Shown here: positions 51,413 to 61,231 of the stretch, in pieces | Layout of the letters: the number at the start of each line of letters is the position of its first letter | How positions within the stretch are numbered: the first letter of the stretch is position 1 | DNA from: Alkalihalobacillus sp. YIM B00296 | GTDB lineage: Bacteria; Bacillota; Bacilli; Bacillales; Fictibacillaceae | DNA: 64,000 bases | Assembly: GCF_020179385.1 (NCBI RefSeq) | Contig: NZ_JAIBLJ010000007.1 | Span: 62,001-126,000, forward strand | Reading direction: 5' to 3' | Made by a program: the position numbers and the translations under genes | Notes under the pieces: model-generated | What the model was told of the DNA's origin: nothing | What the model saw: only the letters and a program-made list of their open reading frames with translations | Database searches by the model: none

Positions 51413-52300
51413 CTAAGATTTGAAGTCACACAACTTCTCCAGTATATCTTCAGCACTTGTCGTGAGCTTTGCACCTTGCTGTATCAGGTAATGGGTCCCC
51501 CCTGTGCGAGGTTCTAAAATGGATCCAGGAACTGCGAAAACTTCTCTCCCCTGTTGCAGCGCTTGATCCCCCGTGATCAAAGATCCACTCTTTTCAAGAG
51601 CTTCTATAATCAATGTTCCCCTTGAAAGACCGCTTATAATCCTATTTCGCATCGGAAATTGCCATTTTGCCGGCATACGGTAAGGTGGATATTCAGATAC
51701 TAACAGGTAATTTGAAGCGATATTACAGGCGATATCCGTATGTTCACGTGGATAAATATGATGAAATCCACTCCCTAGAACTGCAATCGTGCTGCCGCCA
51801 GATGCTATCGCTTGTCGATGAGCTGCGATATCAATCCCGTACGCCAATCCACTGACAATGGTCCATCCTCCTTCAATTAAAGGAGTTATGATCTTTTCTA
51901 GACTCCGTCGCCCGTTTGTTGAGGCGTCTCTCGTTCCGACTACACTCAATATCCTGTGCCTAGTTGAAAGGGTCTTGTCACCTTTTAAATAGAGTACCAG
52001 TGGGGGATCGAATATTTCCCTTAATAATGAAGGATACTCAGAGTCGAATAGTGTGATGACATGAATCTTTTCATTGATATATTTTTCGAAGTGATCCAGA
52101 ATACGTTCTTGCTTCATCCTGTCTTTCATCTGATGTACAGTTACTTCAGAAAGTTGATACTTTTTCTTTAATTGATGGTTACTCACTTGAAACACTTTTT
52201 CAAGAGTGTTGTCTTCTTCTATCATTTTAGACAACGTTTTATTCCCTAAACCATGACACCGAGATAAAAATAAAAGGCGCTTCTTCCTGCTATCTAACAA
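51413..52300 (-). CDS. dprA: DNA processing protein DprA (Smf)
   Basis: Loads RecA onto incoming single-stranded DNA in transformation. I choose TTG at 52300, with AGAGGAG 9 nt before it, which gives 295 residues (B. subtilis 297); an in-frame ATG at 52411 would add an atypical 37-residue leader. Seen: an N-terminal SAM-like region, and the Rossmann-like DprA core with SVVGTRDASTNGRR near 116-129, GLAYGIDIAAH near 147-157, GSGFHHIYPREH near 173-184 and FPMRNRIISGLS near 212-223. Intact, so competence may be retained. Confidence 0.92.
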   Translation of the reverse strand: MLDSRKKRLLFLSRCHGLGNKTLSKMIEEDNTLEKVFQVSNHQLKKKYQLSEVTVHQMKDRMKQERILDHFEKYINEKIHVITLFDSEYPSLLREIFDPPLVLYLKGDKTLSTRHRILSVVGTRDASTNGRRSLEKIITPLIEGGWTIVSGLAYGIDIAAHRQAIASGGSTIAVLGSGFHHIYPREHTDIACNIASNYLLVSEYPPYRMPAKWQFPMRNRIISGLSRGTLIIEALEKSGSLITGDQALQQGREVFAVPGSILEPRTGGTHYLIQQGAKLTTSAEDILEKLCDFKS

Positions 52301-52698
52301 TGTTTCGATCTCCTCTTTTATTAAACTGGCATGTATATAGCTGAAACTACAGATGGGATATGAACAATCTAGGAAAATCTTCTTCACGAAAGGTTCGATA
52401 TCTCTATCCAATTCACCTTTATTTTTTAGCTTTGTTATACTTGTTTATTTTTGCAAAATTCACTCCTAAAAACGGACTCGCCGTGGGCAGCCACGAAGGT
52501 AACCGGAAAACCGACAAGGAGGCTGTCGCCGCCGCAGGAAGTTTCAATTGCACCAAGTGAATTACAATGAAAAATCATCATTAATAATTACCGGGACCTT
52601 TTTTATGTATGCAAATAAAAGAGGAGCCAGCCCATACGGCCAGACTCCCCGTCTTCAGGAGTCTGACACCATTCCTCCGGGCCAGCTCCATAGATGAT
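52301..52698. repeat. Intergenic region, 398 nt, between sucD and dprA, with a GC-rich spacer element
   Basis: 52455-52545 is GC-rich against AT-rich flanks (GGACTCGCCGTGGGC, then GGAAAACCGACAAGGAGGCT, then GCCGCAGGAAG on the plus strand), matching the general form of Bacillaceae intergenic repeats and sharing TTGCAAAATT with the element at 13300. The sucD terminator is at 52615-52689. No gene is apparent; the dprA promoter was not identified. Confidence 0.45.
52615..52690 (-). terminator. Compound terminator of sucCD
   Basis: GGAGCTGGCCC and GGGCTGGCTCC form the outer stem around an inner hairpin (CAGACTCC TGAAGACG GGGAGTCTG), followed by TCTTTTATTT on the minus strand. A GGTGTCAGACTCC piece recalls the GTGTCTGA motif of the 37237 element. 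Confidence 0.85.
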
Positions 52699-53607
52699 TT
52701 ATTTGTTAGCTGTCGTACAGCGATCTAACAAGTTTTCTTCCTTCAACACGGAAATCAATGTTTCTCCCATAACTGATGGCGTTTCAGCTACCTTGATTCC
52801 ACATGCATTCATCGTCCTGATTTTTTCTTCTGCAGTTCCTTTACCACCGGAAATGATGGCACCAGCATGTCCCATCCGCTTCCCTGGAGGTGCAGTCTGG
52901 CCACCGATGAAGCCAACTACAGGTTTTGTCATGTTCGCCTTGATCCATTCTGCAGCTTCTTCTTCAGCAGTACCGCCGATCTCACCGATCATGATCACTG
53001 CGTAAGTATCCTCATCTTCGTTAAAAGCTTTAAGAACATCGATGAAGTCTGTACCATTGACAGGATCCCCACCGATTCCTACTGCTGTAGATTGACCGAT
53101 ACCTGCTTGTGAAAGCTGATGAACCGCTTCATAAGTCAATGTTCCAGATCGAGAAACAACCCCGACATGGCCTTTCGTGTGGATGTAGCCTGGCATGATT
53201 CCAATCTTACACTCATCGGGAGTGATGACACCTGGACAGTTCGGTCCTACCAGGCGTGTCTTCTTCCCTTCCATATAACGCTTGACTTTCACCATGTCCA
53301 ATACAGGAATATGTTCTGTAATACAGATTGCAAGATCAAGCTCTGCATCTACCGCTTCAAGAATCGCATCAGCAGCGAATGGTGCAGGCACATAAATGAC
53401 AGAAGCCGTAGCTCCAGTTTCTTTTACTGCATCTTCAACTGTGTTGAATACAGGGACTCCTTCAACTTCAGTTCCGCCTTTCCCAGGTGTCACTCCACCT
53501 ACGATCTTAGTACCGTACTCTAGCATTTGTTTTGTATGGAAAAGGGCTGTCGAACCAGTGATCCCTTGTACGATTACTTTCGTATCTTTATTAACATAAA
53601 CGCTCAT
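52699..53607 (-). CDS. sucD: Succinyl-CoA synthetase alpha subunit
   Basis: Substrate-level phosphorylation step of the TCA cycle with SucC. The 302 residues include the CoA-binding motif [20 protein letters not shown] near 15-34 and the phospho-His loop [10 protein letters not shown] near 247-256. It follows sucC by 18 nt and ends in a terminator. Confidence 0.97.
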   Translation of the reverse strand: MSVYVNKDTKVIVQGITGSTALFHTKQMLEYGTKIVGGVTPGKGGTEVEGVPVFNTVEDAVKETGATASVIYVPAPFAADAILEAVDAELDLAICITEHIPVLDMVKVKRYMEGKKTRLVGPNCPGVITPDECKIGIMPGYIHTKGHVGVVSRSGTLTYEAVHQLSQAGIGQSTAVGIGGDPVNGTDFIDVLKAFNEDEDTYAVIMIGEIGGTAEEEAAEWIKANMTKPVVGFIGGQTAPPGKRMGHAGAIISGGKGTAEEKIRTMNACGIKVAETPSVMGETLISVLKEENLLDRCTTANK

Positions 53608-53625
53608 CGAGTTTTCCCCACCTTC

Positions 53626-54786
53626 CTACTTCACTAGTGAAACGATTTTTTCTGCACCGTCAGCCATGGATTCAGCTGCAGTGATATTCAATCCTGATTC
53701 ATTCAAAAGTTTCTTTCCAAGGTCAACATTCGTTCCTTCCAAACGTACTACCAAAGGAAGTTCCAGACCTACTTGTTTCGTTGCTTCAATTACACCTTCA
53801 GCGATGACGTCACATTTCATGATCCCACCGAATATGTTTACGAAAATCCCTTTAACATTTTGATCAGACAAGATGATTTTGAAGGCTTCAGTTACCTTAT
53901 CTGCTGTTGCACCGCCCCCAACATCAAGGAAGTTCGCGGGGTCTCCGCCGTAATATTTAATGATATCCATTGTAGACATCGCAAGTCCTGCTCCGTTGAC
54001 CATACAACCGATATTTCCGTCTAGGGAAATATAGCTGAGGTCATACTTGGAAGCTTCGATTTCCTTCGTGTCTTCTTCATCAAGGTCACGCAATTCAAGA
54101 ATATCTTTATTTCGGAATAGGGCGTTTGAATCGAAGTTCAATTTCGCATCAAGAGCCATTACATTCCCATCTCCTGTTGTAACAAGAGGATTGATTTCCG
54201 CAATGGAGCAGTCCTTCTCGACAAAAACAGTGTATAAGCCCATCATGAACTTGACAGCTTTGTTCACAAGCTCTTTCGGAATGTTGATATTGAAAGCTAA
54301 GCGGCGAGCCTGATAAGGGCTGAGACCTACTATAGGATCGATTACTTCTTTAAAGATTTTTTCAGGTGTCTTTTCCGCTACTTCTTCAATTTCTGTACCG
54401 CCTTCTTCTGAAGCCATCATGACGACACGAGAAGTCGCACGGTCCAATACTAATCCTACATAGTATTCTTGCTTGATGTCACAGCCTTCTTCGACAAGTA
54501 AACGCTTTACTTCTTTACCTTCCGGGCCTGTTTGATGGGTAACGAGTGTTTTGCCTAAAATCTCTTCAGCATATGTACGCACTTCATCAAGATTTTTAGC
54601 AACCTTAACACCACCGGCTTTCCCACGTCCACCAGCGTGAATTTGAGCTTTAACTACATTGATTTCAGTACCGAGTTCTTTTGCTGCATCTACTGCTTCT
54701 TTGATCGTATATGCAACCTTACCATTTGGAACTGATACCCCGTACTTTCTCAAGAGTTCTTTTCCTTGATACTCGTGGATATTCAT
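53626..54786 (-). CDS. sucC: Succinyl-CoA synthetase beta subunit
   Basis: ATP-grasp subunit forming succinyl-CoA or its reverse. 386 residues from [31 protein letters not shown] near 46-59 is the nucleotide region, and [17 protein letters not shown] near 315-331 is the family signature. ATG at 54786 follows TAGGAGG; the frame is open 18 nt further without a ribosome site. A strong promoter lies 46 nt upstream. Confidence 0.97.
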   Translation of the reverse strand: MNIHEYQGKELLRKYGVSVPNGKVAYTIKEAVDAAKELGTEINVVKAQIHAGGRGKAGGVKVAKNLDEVRTYAEEILGKTLVTHQTGPEGKEVKRLLVEEGCDIKQEYYVGLVLDRATSRVVMMASEEGGTEIEEVAEKTPEKIFKEVIDPIVGLSPYQARRLAFNINIPKELVNKAVKFMMGLYTVFVEKDCSIAEINPLVTTGDGNVMALDAKLNFDSNALFRNKDILELRDLDEEDTKEIEASKYDLSYISLDGNIGCMVNGAGLAMSTMDIIKYYGGDPANFLDVGGGATADKVTEAFKIILSDQNVKGIFVNIFGGIMKCDVIAEGVIEATKQVGLELPLVVRLEGTNVDLGKKLLNESGLNITAAESMADGAEKIVSLVK

Positions 54787-54831
54787 TCTCCATCCTCCTA
54801 TCATGTGTCTAATCTATGCAACACCGTTTTT

Positions 54832-54860
54832 ATTGTATAAATAAACCGACCTCATGTCCA
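54832..54860 (-). promoter_or_regulatory. Candidate sigma-A promoter of sucCD
   Basis: On the minus strand TGGACA (54855-54860), a 17-nt spacer and TACAAT (54832-54837). It lies about 46 nt before the sucC start codon. Confidence 0.65.
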
Positions 54861-55021
54861 CCGTTGTGACTGATTTCTGATGAATTTCAATATTTTGGCT
54901 CGGAATATCAGGAAAAATACGTATATTTTTGAAAATCGGCTTAAAAAATTTCAATTCGGCTCATAAAATTTGAATTAGGCTTATATAATTCTATCTCCGC
55001 TTATAAAGTTCAAATATGAAA

Positions 55022-55067
55022 AAGAAAACAGGCAAAGGCACTCTGTGTTTTCCACATAAGTGCCTTT
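55022..55067 (-). terminator. Terminator after the SASP-like gene
   Basis: AAAGGCACT and AGTGCCTTT around TATGTGGAAAACACAG, followed by GCCTGTTTTCTTTTT on the minus strand. Confidence 0.8.
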
Positions 55068-55088
55068 ATATGTTACAGTTTTTAGCAG

Positions 55089-55247
55089 TTAACAATCTTC
55101 TTTTTTTCTTGTTTCATCTACGATTTTCTTCGTGATACTCTCGCGCTCAGCGGCCGGACGATACACACCGAACTCTTCAGCAAATTCTTCTCTGAACTGT
55201 TGTACAGCTTGATCGCATCCAGGAACTTCCAATTTATTCTTTTTCAT
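55089..55247 (-). CDS. Small SASP-like (alpha/beta-type related) spore protein
   Basis: A 52-codon gene with AGGTGAT before its ATG and its own terminator. The product resembles a shortened alpha/beta-type small acid-soluble spore protein: LEVPGCDQAVQQFREEFAEE corresponds to the first conserved helix with the GPR protease site (EEFAEEFGV), and ESITKKIVDET to the second (normally GGEITKRLV). The Gly pair and DNA-contact motif are altered and it has two Cys, so it is a divergent or minor form. Alpha/beta SASPs coat spore DNA against UV. Between sucC and the ylqH pseudogene. Confidence 0.65.
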   Translation of the reverse strand: MKKNKLEVPGCDQAVQQFREEFAEEFGVYRPAAERESITKKIVDETRKKEDC

Positions 55248-55310
55248 AAAAATCACCTCACACTTTTTCCATAGTATGTGGTGATTTGTACGTCATTATG
55301 AGTTCAATAT

Positions 55311-55588
55311 TCAGCCTTTCGGTTCGGATGCCTGATCTAGCTGATAAATGAAAGCAAAAACCTCAGCTACCGCCTTATACAAGTCAGGAGGTATTTCCTG
55401 ATTGATCTCGAGCTTAGATAGTAACTGGACCAGAGAAGTATCTTCTTGGAGCGGCACTTGTTCTGTCTTGCCAATTCTATTATTTCTTCAGCTGTCGCCC
55501 CCATCCCTTTCGCTATGACTTTTGGTGAACTGGCAGCAGCTTGATCATATTTAAGGGCAACAGCTGATTTGCGATGATGATCCGTATA
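55311..55588 (-). pseudogene. ylqH: ylqH pseudogene (FlhB C-terminal domain-like protein)
   Basis: Encodes the cytoplasmic FlhB-type substrate-specificity domain: RKSAVALKYDQAAASSPKVI then AKGMGATAEEIIELARQN, matching the FlhB motif AVALKY. A missing base near 55455-55462 shifts the frame; the next frame continues VPLQEDTSLVQLLSKLEI and YKAVAEVFAFIYQLD to a TGA at 55311. The start ATG is also absent: ATATACGG stands where ATATGACGG would give an overlapping ylqG stop and ylqH start. Stand-alone FlhB-C proteins (FlhX in Helicobacter) can support flagellar export. Confidence 0.88.
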
Positions 55589-57028
55589 TGGATAGATCCA
55601 CCCCTCTGAACGATATGTCTGTCGCTTCGATTTTCAACAACTGGCTGGACTGATTGGACGACCTCTCTATCTTGACAATGGATAATCTGTAACCAATCTT
55701 TCCAAGCTGTGTTTTCAATTCAGTTTTTAAGTCTGGTACCAAATGTTTTATAGAATCATTACCATTTATGATTTTGAGAGAAACGACCCTATTCTGCACA
55801 TTCATATCCACGACTGTCTCTTTAAGAAATTGAAGGTCAAGGTAAAATAAAATACGACTGAAATCCTCGTCAATCTCTCCCATACGATTTCGCTTCAGAT
55901 CCCAACGCATCATGATATCACTCTTCCATTCTTTGAAATGAACGGGAAATTGATAAAACAAGGAAGTGAGGGATTGGTTTTCACTCATATGTAAAAGTTG
56001 CTGGCCTGTAAGCCGATGGATCAATCCATCAGCTTTTTCCTTTATGCCTGGAGGGAGATCGGATGCCAAAAGTTCAAGCAATGCTGTTTTCAGTTGAGGT
56101 TGGCTTCTCATCTCGGCAAGCTGCCTATGTATCAGGTCCTGTTCAAAGGTTAAGCCTAGTCCACGGAGAATTTCAATAATATTGAGCTGTGGTTTTTGTA
56201 CCATTTTAAGTTCAATTGTTCATTGATCCAGTTCATTTGCATTTGATGTAACGAGCTTAATTTCTGTTGGAAGAAAAGTTCAGCTCTTACAGGTGACATA
56301 TTCACCTTCAATTCCTTCAGGAGCGCTTCATCTGAAATCGGAAAGTTTGTATTTTGGAACCGGTTCTCCAATTCGGATGAGTCAGGTATTTTAATAGACA
56401 AGGCCCTGAAGATATGATCAACCTGAAGCTTTATCTCATTCCGGGTTGTCGGAAGAGAATACATTTGCACCATTTCTTTGACGATATCCAGAGCTGCAAT
56501 ACGGTTTGTCATGTCTAAAACATGGTTTATCGCCCTATCTACTGAGTTCGCGATGTTATGAGAACCCAATGTGCTCAGGGATTGTTTCAGAGACAGTAGT
56601 TCTGTCGTTAAAGAGCTGCGATCCTGAACATGATAAAGGGCCCTGAAAATTGGTTCTGAAATAGGCAGGTTTTTAATGAGCATCGTTTTTACAGCTTGTA
56701 TACCTTTTTCAACTGAATCAACCTGGGACAACCATTTTCCAGATTGGCCGATCAATTCTTTTGTAATCGGAAGCTGCTCTTTCGTAAGATGTGTAATAAG
56801 GCGTTGCAATTCCGGCAAGTTTTTGCGGCTGCCGAAAACCTGTCTCGGCAACTGATAATCATTGCTTTTCTCCAATACTTCCAAGACTGGAATGCCACAA
56901 GTTGGACTTGGGCCAAATCATTCGGATACAAGGCCAATACCCTTCCAGAAAATATCTGCCCTGGCTTCAACTCAACGACAGGGTTCAACCGACTGATACA
57001 TGATGGATTCGATAGGCAATGCCTTCAT
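55589..57028 (-). pseudogene. ylqG: ylqG pseudogene with at least three frameshifts
   Basis: Reading begins at ATG 57028 (GAGGGTG upstream; MKALPIESIMYQS), shifts near 56990 into LKPGQIFSGRVLALYPNDLAQ, shifts again near 56910 into a 230-codon frame (EVLEKSNDYQLPRQVFGSRK to LNLKWYK), and again near 56200 into a 215-codon frame (MVQKPQLNIIEILRGLGLTF to ISFRGVDLSIY). The natural stop is lost with the ylqH start. Total size fits one YlqG of about 480 residues. YlqG has FliK-like overall layout and always precedes ylqH; its function is not established. Confidence 0.85.
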
Positions 57029-57081
57029 TTAAACACACCCTCAATTACAATCTGTTCCTTCCTTATATCGTCATCTGGATC

Positions 57082-57861
57082 TCATTTGTTAGGCAGTAAC
57101 TGTGAAACAGGGGCAAATGACTTTCTATGTTCTGGGGTAATACCATACTCCTTCAACGCGTCCAGATGCTCTGCTGTTGCATAGCCGACATTTGAATGAA
57201 AGGAATATTGAGGGTACTTGCGGTCAAGTTCGAGCATCATGCGGTCTCGCGTCACTTTTGCGACTATTGAGGCTGCAGCTATCGAATTGCTTTGTGCGTC
57301 CCCTTTGATGATTTTTTCTTGTGGCAGATCAGTAGGGAGGCCCATTGCATCGATCAGTAAATAATCAGGATATATCGGTAAATCTTCGATCGCTTTCACC
57401 ATCGCCACCCTGCTTGCTTCATATATGTTGATCCGGTCAATTTCCTTTGCTGGCACACAGCCTATACCGATTGCAACAGCGTTCTCGATGATTTTTTCGT
57501 ATAGTTCTTCCCTTATATGTCCTGACAGCTTTTTCGAGTCGTCCAAACCTATGATCTTCACATTTCTGTCTAAAATGACTGCGCTCGCGACAACAGGACC
57601 GGCTAGTGGTCCACGTCCTACCTCATCAATCCCTGCAATCAACCGATATCCATCTGAGTAACATTTATTCTCATATGAAGACATCTGCATGTATGTATGT
57701 AAACGTTTCTGTTCTTTTTCGTCCCTTTTGCACCATTGTGAATAGATCTTTTGGACGCCTTTTCTAGGATCGTCCTTTAATTGAAGGATAAACTCTTGGT
57801 CAAGCTCTCCACTATGCTTTTCCATTAAGGCACGAATCTCCTTGATTGATTTCTCTTTCAT
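57082..57861 (-). CDS. rnhB: Ribonuclease HII
   Basis: Removes ribonucleotides misincorporated in DNA. 259 residues with a Bacillus-type N-terminal extension of about 70 residues that binds hybrid; catalytic motif GIDEVGRGPLAGP near 77-89, further acidic residues in LLIDAMGLP near 163-171. Between rbgA and the ylqG pseudogene as in B. subtilis. Confidence 0.96.
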   Translation of the reverse strand: MKEKSIKEIRALMEKHSGELDQEFILQLKDDPRKGVQKIYSQWCKRDEKEQKRLHTYMQMSSYENKCYSDGYRLIAGIDEVGRGPLAGPVVASAVILDRNVKIIGLDDSKKLSGHIREELYEKIIENAVAIGIGCVPAKEIDRINIYEASRVAMVKAIEDLPIYPDYLLIDAMGLPTDLPQEKIIKGDAQSNSIAAASIVAKVTRDRMMLELDRKYPQYSFHSNVGYATAEHLDALKEYGITPEHRKSFAPVSQLLPNK

Positions 57862-57911
57862 CGGGAACTCCTTTATGTCGTATTTCTTTGGTCATCTTAT
57901 GTACAACTATC

Positions 57912-57932
57912 AAAAGGGGGCAAAGTCCCCCT
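57912..57932 (-). terminator. Hairpin after rbgA
   Basis: AGGGGG ACTTTG CCCCCTTTTG on the minus strand, just after the rbgA stop codon, with a short T-run. Confidence 0.65.
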
Positions 57933-57942
57933 GATCCAGTTC

Positions 57943-58797
57943 CTATTCGTAGTCTGCCGGCCTTTCAAAAGAAATCGGTCCGAGCTTTTCGGATCGGATA
58001 TCCCTCAGGATGATTTCAGCAGCCTTTTCATAGTCGACTTCTCCACCTTTGATGAGGCAGCCTCTCTTTTTCCCGATTTCTTCAAATACTTCAAGGGGCG
58101 GAGCTGTGGTATCCGTCAATTTATAACGCTCCATCAGTTTCTCTGGATACGCTTCTTTCAAATATTGAATCGCAAAAAAAGCGATATCCCCAAAATCAAG
58201 GATTTCATCTTTTATTGCTCCTGTCACGGCTAATCGATAGCCTGTAGTCTGATCCTCAAACTTCGGCCATAATATACCTGGTGTATCAAGTAATTCCAGT
58301 TCTTTACCGACTTTGATCCATTGCTGTCTTTGTGTAATGCCAGGTCGATCTCCTGTCTTCGCGATTTTCTTGTTGGCAAGACGATTAATCAGCGTCGATT
58401 TTCCGACATTCGGGATTCCAAGAATCAATGCACGGACAGCTCGAGGCTTCACTCCTTTTTCAATCATCTTCTCAAGCTTGGCCTTCACAAGTTCTCTTGC
58501 CATATCTGGAATTTTCTCGAGACCTTGTCCGGTTTTGGAATTGACAGTGGCAGTTTTCAGTTCACGTTCCCAAAAATACTCTTCCCACTCCTTTGTGATC
58601 GCTCGATCCGCCATATCGGTTTTATTCAATAGGATCAAGCGCGGCTTATGGTCAACAATCTCATCAATCATCGGATTCCGTGAAGATAAGGGGACACGGG
58701 CATCCACAAGTTCGAAGACAACATCGATCATTTTAAGTTTCTCTGTAATCTCCCGTCTAGCTTTCGCCATATGTCCTGGGAACCATTGGATTTGCAT
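57943..58797 (-). CDS. rbgA: Ribosome biogenesis GTPase RbgA (YlqF)
   Basis: Circularly permuted GTPase required for 50S maturation. In the 284 residues the G4 motif LNKTD (57-61) precedes G1 [12 protein letters not shown] near 127-138 and G3 DTPGILWPK near 172-180, the hallmark of the family; the C-terminal ANTAR-like domain binds rRNA. It starts 9 nt after lepB ends. Confidence 0.96.
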   Translation of the reverse strand: MQIQWFPGHMAKARREITEKLKMIDVVFELVDARVPLSSRNPMIDEIVDHKPRLILLNKTDMADRAITKEWEEYFWERELKTATVNSKTGQGLEKIPDMARELVKAKLEKMIEKGVKPRAVRALILGIPNVGKSTLINRLANKKIAKTGDRPGITQRQQWIKVGKELELLDTPGILWPKFEDQTTGYRLAVTGAIKDEILDFGDIAFFAIQYLKEAYPEKLMERYKLTDTTAPPLEVFEEIGKKRGCLIKGGEVDYEKAAEIILRDIRSEKLGPISFERPADYE

Positions 58798-58806
58798 TTA
58801 TTTCAC

Positions 58807-59358
58807 CTACTTTAATACTTCAAAATGTGCAACCGGCCAAAAGATGACGTTCGCTTTTCCGATGATTTCATCCATAGGAACTGAACCGATATTCCGGCTG
58901 TCTTTACTATGTTGCCTATTATCCCCAAGCACGAATACATGGTTTTCAGGGACAGTCTGAGATCCAATTTCATCACTTAATTCAAAATTATAGGTCAAAT
59001 TGCCTCCTGAGAGTGATTGTTTGTATTCATTCAAGTATGGCTCAGGAACTTCTTTATCATTAACATATAGTGTGTCATCTTTATACTCAATTTTATCCCC
59101 AGGTAAACCGATGATCCTTTTGATATAATCTTTCCCTTCAGGTGCATGGAATACTACAATATCAAAACGATCAGGTTCTCCTACCTCATAACTGAATTTA
59201 TTGACGATCATACGGTCTCCATTATGAAGTGTAGGCATCATCGACTCTCCATCTACAACGATCGGAGCAAACAAGAAATATCGTATCCCTGCTGCGATCA
59301 CCAATGCAATAACAAGAGCCTTCAGCCATTCCCAAGATTCATTCTTTCTCTTTGCCAT
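58807..59358 (-). CDS. lepB: Type I signal peptidase
   Basis: Removes signal peptides at the outer face of the membrane (SipS/SipT type). The 183 residues have one N-terminal membrane helix (about 13-31), the Ser nucleophile in DGESMMPTLHNGD near 37-49, the Lys in YIKRIIGLPGD near 79-89 and box E GDNRQHSKDSR near 145-155. Catalytic dyad complete. B. subtilis has several paralogues, so the specific Sip name is not assigned. Confidence 0.95.
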   Translation of the reverse strand: MAKRKNESWEWLKALVIALVIAAGIRYFLFAPIVVDGESMMPTLHNGDRMIVNKFSYEVGEPDRFDIVVFHAPEGKDYIKRIIGLPGDKIEYKDDTLYVNDKEVPEPYLNEYKQSLSGGNLTYNFELSDEIGSQTVPENHVFVLGDNRQHSKDSRNIGSVPMDEIIGKANVIFWPVAHFEVLK

Positions 59359-59441
59359 TTCTCCACCCCAGTTTTACGATTTACCATTCATTTTTATCTA
59401 CATTATATTCGAAATGGTCTCCAGAATCATCTAATCTACAT

Positions 59442-59470
59442 AAAAAAGGAGCTTGTTTCCAAGCTCCTTT
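59442..59470 (-). terminator. Terminator of rplS
   Basis: AAAGGAGCTT and AAGCTCCTTTTTT around GGAAAC with a T-run, directly after the rplS stop codon. Confidence 0.92.
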
Positions 59471-59488
59471 CCGCGCAAGTGCGAGTTA

Positions 59489-59836
59489 TTATCTGCGAAT
59501 CTCTTTGATACGTGCTGCCTTTCCACGTAGTGCACGTAGATAGTAAAGCTTAGCACGACGTACTTTACCTTGACGTACAACTTTGATTTTTGCGATTTTT
59601 GGAGAGTGTACTGGGAAAGCACGTTCCACTCCAACACCATAAGAAATTTTACGCACGGTAAATGTTTCGCTGATTCCAGATCCACGGCGTTTGATGACAA
59701 CACCTTCGAATACCTGGATACGTTCGCGTGTTCCTTCGACAACTTTAACGTCAACACGGACAGTATCTCCTGCACGGAATTCTGGCAAATCTGTTTTCAA
59801 CTGCTCTTTCGTAATATCATTAAGTAGTTGTTGCAT
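59489..59836 (-). CDS. rplS: 50S ribosomal protein L19
   Basis: Located at the 30S-50S interface. 115 residues, typical length, with [20 protein letters not shown] near 20-39, [13 protein letters not shown] near 73-85 and [20 protein letters not shown] near 93-112. Has its own promoter and a short leader, as in B. subtilis. Confidence 0.97.
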   Translation of the reverse strand: MQQLLNDITKEQLKTDLPEFRAGDTVRVDVKVVEGTRERIQVFEGVVIKRRGSGISETFTVRKISYGVGVERAFPVHSPKIAKIKVVRQGKVRRAKLYYLRALRGKAARIKEIRR

Positions 59837-59839
59837 GGT

Positions 59840-59925
59840 ATTTCCTCCTTCCTTACAAATGTTCTTGTCTATGCTTTTACATCATAACAGCGGAACATCG
59901 TAATCTGGCACAAGCCACAAAGAAT
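59840..59925 (-). ncRNA. Candidate L19 leader
   Basis: The 85 nt between the rplS promoter and start codon contain TGGC TTGT GCCA and a second weak stem (GTTC...GAAC). Firmicutes rplS often carries a short autoregulatory leader here (Rfam L19_leader). I assign it by position and simple stems only. Confidence 0.4.
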
Positions 59926-59954
59926 ATCTTAGCATAAACGTTGCCACGACGCAA
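59926..59954 (-). promoter_or_regulatory. Candidate sigma-A promoter of rplS
   Basis: TTGCGT (59949-59954) and TAAGAT (59926-59931) with a 17-nt spacer on the minus strand, just after the trmD stop codon. Confidence 0.6.
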
Positions 59955-59969
59955 TATCTTGAAGCTACT

Positions 59970-60713
59970 TTATTCGGCATTCCTGTTCTTTTTTAATTTT
60001 TCCAGGAACTTAAGGTCTTCATCAGATAAGGAGCCCTTATCAATCAGATCTGGACGCCTTAAGAACGTCCTTTTCAAAGATTCGAGATCACGCCATTTTT
60101 GGATTTTTGCATGATCTCCTGAAAGAAGGACATCAGGGACTTTCATCCCTCTGAAATCGGCCGGGCGGGTATAATGCGGGTGCTCAAGCAGACCTGAAGA
60201 ATATGAGTCCAGTTTAGAAGACGATTCATTACCAAGCACTTCTGGTAAAAGTCTTGTGACACTGTCTATGACTACCATAGCTGGAAGTTCCCCCCCTGTA
60301 AGGACATAGTCACCGATTGAAATTTCATCTGTGGCGAGATGCTCTCTGATTCGCTCATCATAGCCCTCATAATGACCACAAACGAAAATCAGATGATCCT
60401 CCTCTGCAAGTTCTTCTGCCTTTTTCTGTGATAAAGGTTCGCCTTGGGGGCACATCAAAATGATTCTAGGCTTCTTTTCCTCGCCGTCTTTCAAACTTTC
60501 AACCGCATCGAATAAAGGTTGTGGTGTCAATACCATTCCAGCACCGCCACCGTAAGGATAGTCATCCACTTTCCGATGTTTGTTGGATGTGAACTCCCTG
60601 AAATCTATAACCGTATAAGTTACAGCTTCTTTTTCCTGTGCTTTTTTCAATATGGAACTATTCAAGACTCCCTCAAACATTTCGGGAAAAAGGGTTAAAA
60701 TATCGATTTTCAT
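59970..60713 (-). CDS. trmD: tRNA (guanine-N1)-methyltransferase
   Basis: Makes m1G37 and prevents +1 frameshifting. The 247-residue SPOUT enzyme has the trefoil-knot motifs [11 protein letters not shown] near 111-121 and [14 protein letters not shown] near 131-144. Overlaps the rimM stop codon by 4 nt, so translation is coupled. Confidence 0.97.
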   Translation of the reverse strand: MKIDILTLFPEMFEGVLNSSILKKAQEKEAVTYTVIDFREFTSNKHRKVDDYPYGGGAGMVLTPQPLFDAVESLKDGEEKKPRIILMCPQGEPLSQKKAEELAEEDHLIFVCGHYEGYDERIREHLATDEISIGDYVLTGGELPAMVVIDSVTRLLPEVLGNESSSKLDSYSSGLLEHPHYTRPADFRGMKVPDVLLSGDHAKIQKWRDLESLKRTFLRRPDLIDKGSLSDEDLKFLEKLKKNRNAE

Positions 60714-61231
60714 TCTAATAGCCCTTCCATTGGTTCAATCAAGATTTGTTTTTCCACCACATCGACTTCTTTTACCACAGGTTCAATATACGGGATCAAA
60801 AACTCTTTCTTCATTTCATCAGAGTATACTGCCCAAACATCATTCGCCCCTGGAGATAAAATGTCTGTAACCTTTCCTAGGATTTTCCCATCGGTCGTTT
60901 TGACCTCGCAACCGATGATTTCGTAATAATAATATTCCCCTTCTGGAAGATCCTCCAGCTGGTCTTTCGAAACCTTCAGGATGCCATCTCGCAAAGGCTG
61001 TACGTCATTAATGGTCGGGTATCCTTCAAAGGCGACAAGATCGAATTGTTTATGTTTCCGGTGGGAGCGAACAACCAACTGAATCGACTCGTTCATCACT
61101 GGATGGAATAAATACAGTTTCGAGCCTTCCTGGTAACGCTCATCAGAAAAATCCGAACGGGTGATGACTCTCACCTCGCCTCTGATTCCATGTGTATTGA
61201 CAATCTTCCCTACATAAAACCATTCGCTCAT
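60710..61231 (-). CDS. rimM: Ribosome maturation factor RimM
   Basis: Assists 30S head assembly by binding S19. 173 residues: N-terminal domain [17 protein letters not shown] near 6-22 and a C-terminal PRC-barrel ([11 protein letters not shown] near 102-112). Coupled to trmD. Confidence 0.96.
   Translation of the reverse strand: MSEWFYVGKIVNTHGIRGEVRVITRSDFSDERYQEGSKLYLFHPVMNESIQLVVRSHRKHKQFDLVAFEGYPTINDVQPLRDGILKVSKDQLEDLPEGEYYYYEIIGCEVKTTDGKILGKVTDILSPGANDVWAVYSDEMKKEFLIPYIEPVVKEVDVVEKQILIEPMEGLLE

Larger units (their letters stand above)
54787..55088. repeat. Intergenic region, 302 nt, with AT-rich tandem-like repeats
   Basis: 54920-55015 holds four degenerate units of about 21 nt with the core GGCTTAtAAAATTt (plus strand: CGGCTTAAAAAATTTC, CGGCTCATAAAATTTG, AGGCTTATATAATTC, CCGCTTATAAAGTTC). 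The sucCD promoter lies at 54832-54860 and the SASP-like gene terminator at 55022-55067. No gene. Confidence 0.6.
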
